From contig CAVXGZ010000008.1 in NCBI GenBank assembly GCA_963761325.1, forward strand, positions 372,001-436,000: a stretch of 64,000 nucleotides of DNA. Reading direction: 5' to 3'. The notes under the pieces were generated by a model that was not told where the DNA came from, did no database searches, and worked only from the letters and a program-made list of their open reading frames with translations. The position numbers and the translations under genes were made by a program. This DNA comes from Streptantibioticus_C sp963761325. GTDB taxonomy: Bacteria > Actinomycetota > Actinomycetes > Streptomycetales > Streptomycetaceae. The stretch's first letter is position 1; each line of letters starts with the position of its first letter. Positions 62,131 through 64,000 of this stretch are shown piece by piece.

Positions 62131-62980
62131 GCGGCCAGTCCACGTCGTCGCGCCAGGTGGGGGTAGGGGTGGTGAGGCGGCGGAGCATGCCGGCGGTGGA
62201 GGCCCAGTAGACGCGGGAGGCGGCGTTGTCGGGCCTGTGGTCGTAGTCGCGGGCGAGGCGCCGATGCAGCATGAGGGTGCCGTTGACCTGCTCGACCACC
62301 CACCGCTTCGGCTGCGGGAGGAAGCCTTTGCCCTGGTCGTCGGGGTTGCGGCGGACGACCTCGACGGTGATGTCCTTCACCGCGCCGTGGATGATGACCG
62401 CGTCTTTGAAGCCTTGGTCGACCAGGGCCTTTTCCAGGCGCATCCCGCATCGTTCGGCCGCCTGGTCGAGCAGGGCGATGCCGGCGTCGTTGTCGTGCGC
62501 GCTCGCGGCCAGGATGACGACACCGATGATCAGGCCCAGGACGTCGACGGCGAGTCCCCGTTTCCTGCCCGGCGTCTTCTTGTTCGCGTCCAGTCCCGTC
62601 GTCTCCTTCGGCACGCCGGCCGCCACCCGGACGGACTGGGTGTCGATGATCACCAGGGACGGGTCCTCTAATCGTCTGGCCCTCTCCCGCACCTGGCAGC
62701 GCAGAAGCTCCTGGATCCGCTGGTCGAGGCCGTCCTCGCGCCACAGGGTGAAGTAGTAGAACACCGCCGACCAGGCCGGCAGGTCATGCGGCAGGAGACG
62801 CCACTGGCAGCCCGTCCGGTTCTGGTAGAACATCGCGTTCACAACCTCGCGCAGGTCGCAGGAGCCCGGGTCCCCGGTCGCCGACCGCGCCACCCGCTCC
62901 TGCTTCCACTCCGTGACCATCGGCTCGATCAACGCCCACTGATCGTCCGATAAGTCGGTCGCGTACGGCATTCGTCCCAT
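62128..62980 (-). CDS. IS5-family transposase
   Basis: About 284 residues. N-terminal LSDDQWALIEPMV and CQWRLLPHDLPAWSAVFYYF match the DUF4096 region; the DDE residues are in LVIIDTQSVRVAAG, EKALVDQGFKDAV and WVVEQVNGTLMLHRR. ATG 62980 is chosen as start; the frame is open up to 63034. No stop is found at the native end near 62128: the frame runs on through the accessory gene to 61727, so an indel near the 3' end is likely. The end given is where family similarity stops. Confidence 0.78.
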
Positions 62981-63067
62981 GCCCACAAATCCATCATGCC
63001 CACGACATGAATCAGGACGGAGCCGACTGATCACCCACGAACGAGCGACACCACACCATCGGGGACG

Positions 63068-63086
63068 GGACTTACCGCCCTCTTAG
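63068..63086. repeat. Right inverted repeat of the IS5-family element
   Basis: GGACTTACCGCCCTCTTAG, imperfect complement of 61716-61734. Confidence 0.7.
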
Positions 63087-63171
63087 GCGGCGCGGCCGAC
63101 ATCCGCCACCGCTTCCACGCTCGCTCAACTACCGTGGCCTCATGAGGCAATGGCTTGCAACTGGATCGCCG

Positions 63172-63183
63172 CAGAAATTTCTG
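63172..63183. promoter_or_regulatory. Palindrome upstream of the broken XRE gene
   Basis: CAGAAATTTCTG is a perfect 12-bp palindrome, AT-rich, about 118 bp upstream of the XRE-like start. It may be an autoregulatory site of that regulator. Support is only position and symmetry. Confidence 0.3.
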
Positions 63184-63300
63184 TACGCAGAAGATTGGAC
63201 TATGCCGCAGCATGCACGGAAGCCGTGGAGAGGCACAGAGGATGGAACGCTCCGCGATGACGGTGATCGGCGTGCACGTCAGGTGGAGGGGCTGCACTGA

Positions 63301-64000
63301 TGGCTGCAAAGCGAGGTGCCACCGGCAGACGGCTGGAACTCGGCATCCGGCTACGACAATTGCGTGAGAACTGTCCACAGGTCGAGGAGGGGCGGGATGC
63401 GGGATGACTCGAAAAGCCGCCGTCCGCGGGATGAAGACGTTGTCCGAACCGACCGTTGCCCGGATCGAGCACGGCGAGCTGAACTTCCGGCGGAACGTGG
63501 GGGACTTGCGCCTTCTCCTGAAGAGGTACAGCGTCACCGATGATGAGTTGATCGATCAGCTCATCGACCTCAACCGTGAGGCGCCGAACGAGGATTGGCT
63601 CACGCAGTACAAGGCGTTCATGCCAGCCGGGAGGCCCCACTATGTCGGCCTGGAAGCCGAGACCGTCCTGATCAAGGCATACCACCCGACGGTCGTGTAC
63701 GTGCTCCTGCAAACGGAGAGGGACGCAAGGCGCGTTCGAGGTTCAGCGTCCTGTCGAGGACACAACCGCGGAGTTCATCCGGCGCAACGTCGACCTACGG
63801 ATGGAGCGGATACGCCGCGTACATGGAGCGTGAGGACCCCGGCAGGCTCCGCATCCTCCTCGAGGAAGCGGCCTTGCGCATCCGGTCGGCGACGAGGACG
63901 TCATGAAGGAGCAGTACCGGGAGATCATCAGGCTCGCCAAGCTGGACCACGTCCAGTTTCAACTACTGCCCTTCAAGCGAGGGTATCGATCGACGTCGGA
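63301..64000 (+). pseudogene. XRE/DUF5753 regulator, multiply frameshifted and cut by the window edge
   Basis: Pieces of one Scr1/DUF5753-type protein follow each other in shifting frames: KRGATGRRLELGIRLRQLRE; then TLSEPTVARIEHGELNFRRN (HTH recognition part) through WLTQYKAFMPAGRPHYVGLE; then VYVLLQTERDARRV; AEFIRRNVDLRMERIRR; DPGRLRILLEEAALRI; and YREIIRLAKLDHVQFQLLPF at the edge. At least four shifts. The intact family has a DNA-binding N-terminus and a C-terminal domain acting with DUF397 partners; none is visible here. Confidence 0.72.

Larger units (their letters stand above)
61716..63086. mobile_element. IS5-family insertion sequence with accessory gene
   Basis: About 1.37 kb. End repeats of 19 bp (61716-61734 and 63068-63086) pair with two mismatches, CTGAGAGGGCGTTAAGTCC against CTAAGAGGGCGGTAAGTCC. 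It encodes a DDE transposase and, downstream on the same strand, a small HTH protein that ends inside the left repeat. No clear target duplication. Confidence 0.75.

Overview
The window is high-GC DNA with the codon use, GGAGG-type ribosome binding sites, GTG starts and long antisense shadow frames of a streptomycete (Streptomyces, Kitasatospora or a close relative). Positions 1 to about 51.9 kb look like ordinary chromosome: dense, almost all genes intact. From about 51.9 kb to the right end the sequence is accessory DNA: an integrase and excisionase, two insertion sequences, and a set of genes broken by several frameshifts each.

Left part (1-19.8 kb). The tail of a probable SCO-family protein, a secreted G1 (glutamic) peptidase, a lone HypX-type protein, and a four-gene operon for a class II aldolase, a CbbY-like phosphatase and the DhaL and DhaK subunits of an ATP-dependent dihydroxyacetone kinase. 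Next come a GAF histidine kinase fused to its own LuxR-type regulator, a KimA-like potassium transporter fused to an OB-fold domain, a methyltransferase, an amidase, an isochorismatase-like hydrolase with a GlxA-type AraC regulator, a quinone reductase-like protein, and a short threonyl-tRNA synthetase paralogue. That synthetase is preceded by a tiny leader peptide with three threonine codons in a row and a strong hairpin, a classic attenuator layout. A cupin/zinc-ribbon protein, an ArsC-like protein, and a GTP cyclohydrolase I divergent from a cysteine-rich HTH regulator follow.

Central part (19.8-44.4 kb). This reads as one xyloglucan utilisation region. Enzymes: GH42 beta-galactosidase, GH3 beta-glucosidase, GH12 endoglucanase/xyloglucanase, GH31 alpha-xylosidase (with a one-base frameshift), an SGNH esterase, a secreted PHB-depolymerase-type esterase and GH95 alpha-L-fucosidase. 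Uptake: an LplABC-type importer without its own ATPase. Control: a LacI regulator with two matching palindromes in the divergent promoter region. Next to the fucosidase, a GntR regulator faces a four-gene operon with 4-bp overlaps throughout (L-fuconate dehydratase, SDR, aldo/keto reductase, lactonase), which oxidises the released L-fucose. Backbone hydrolysis, side-chain removal, import and fucose oxidation are thus encoded side by side.

Right chromosomal part (44.4-51.9 kb). LysR regulator with an EamA exporter, a class II glutamine amidotransferase, glutamate decarboxylase, and an AcoR-like GAF regulator next to an acetaldehyde-type dehydrogenase.

Accessory part (51.9-64 kb). A tyrosine recombinase whose frame runs without a stop across the junction into antisense of the aldehyde dehydrogenase, with a coupled excisionase; then the decayed remains of a class I lanthipeptide (FxLD-like) cluster (SpaB_C protein, LanC, LanB), cut by an IS256-family element without target duplication; an ATP-binding anti-sigma-like protein with a partner; an IS5-family element; and a shattered XRE/DUF5753 regulator at the edge. 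No tRNA, rRNA or CRISPR array was recognised.
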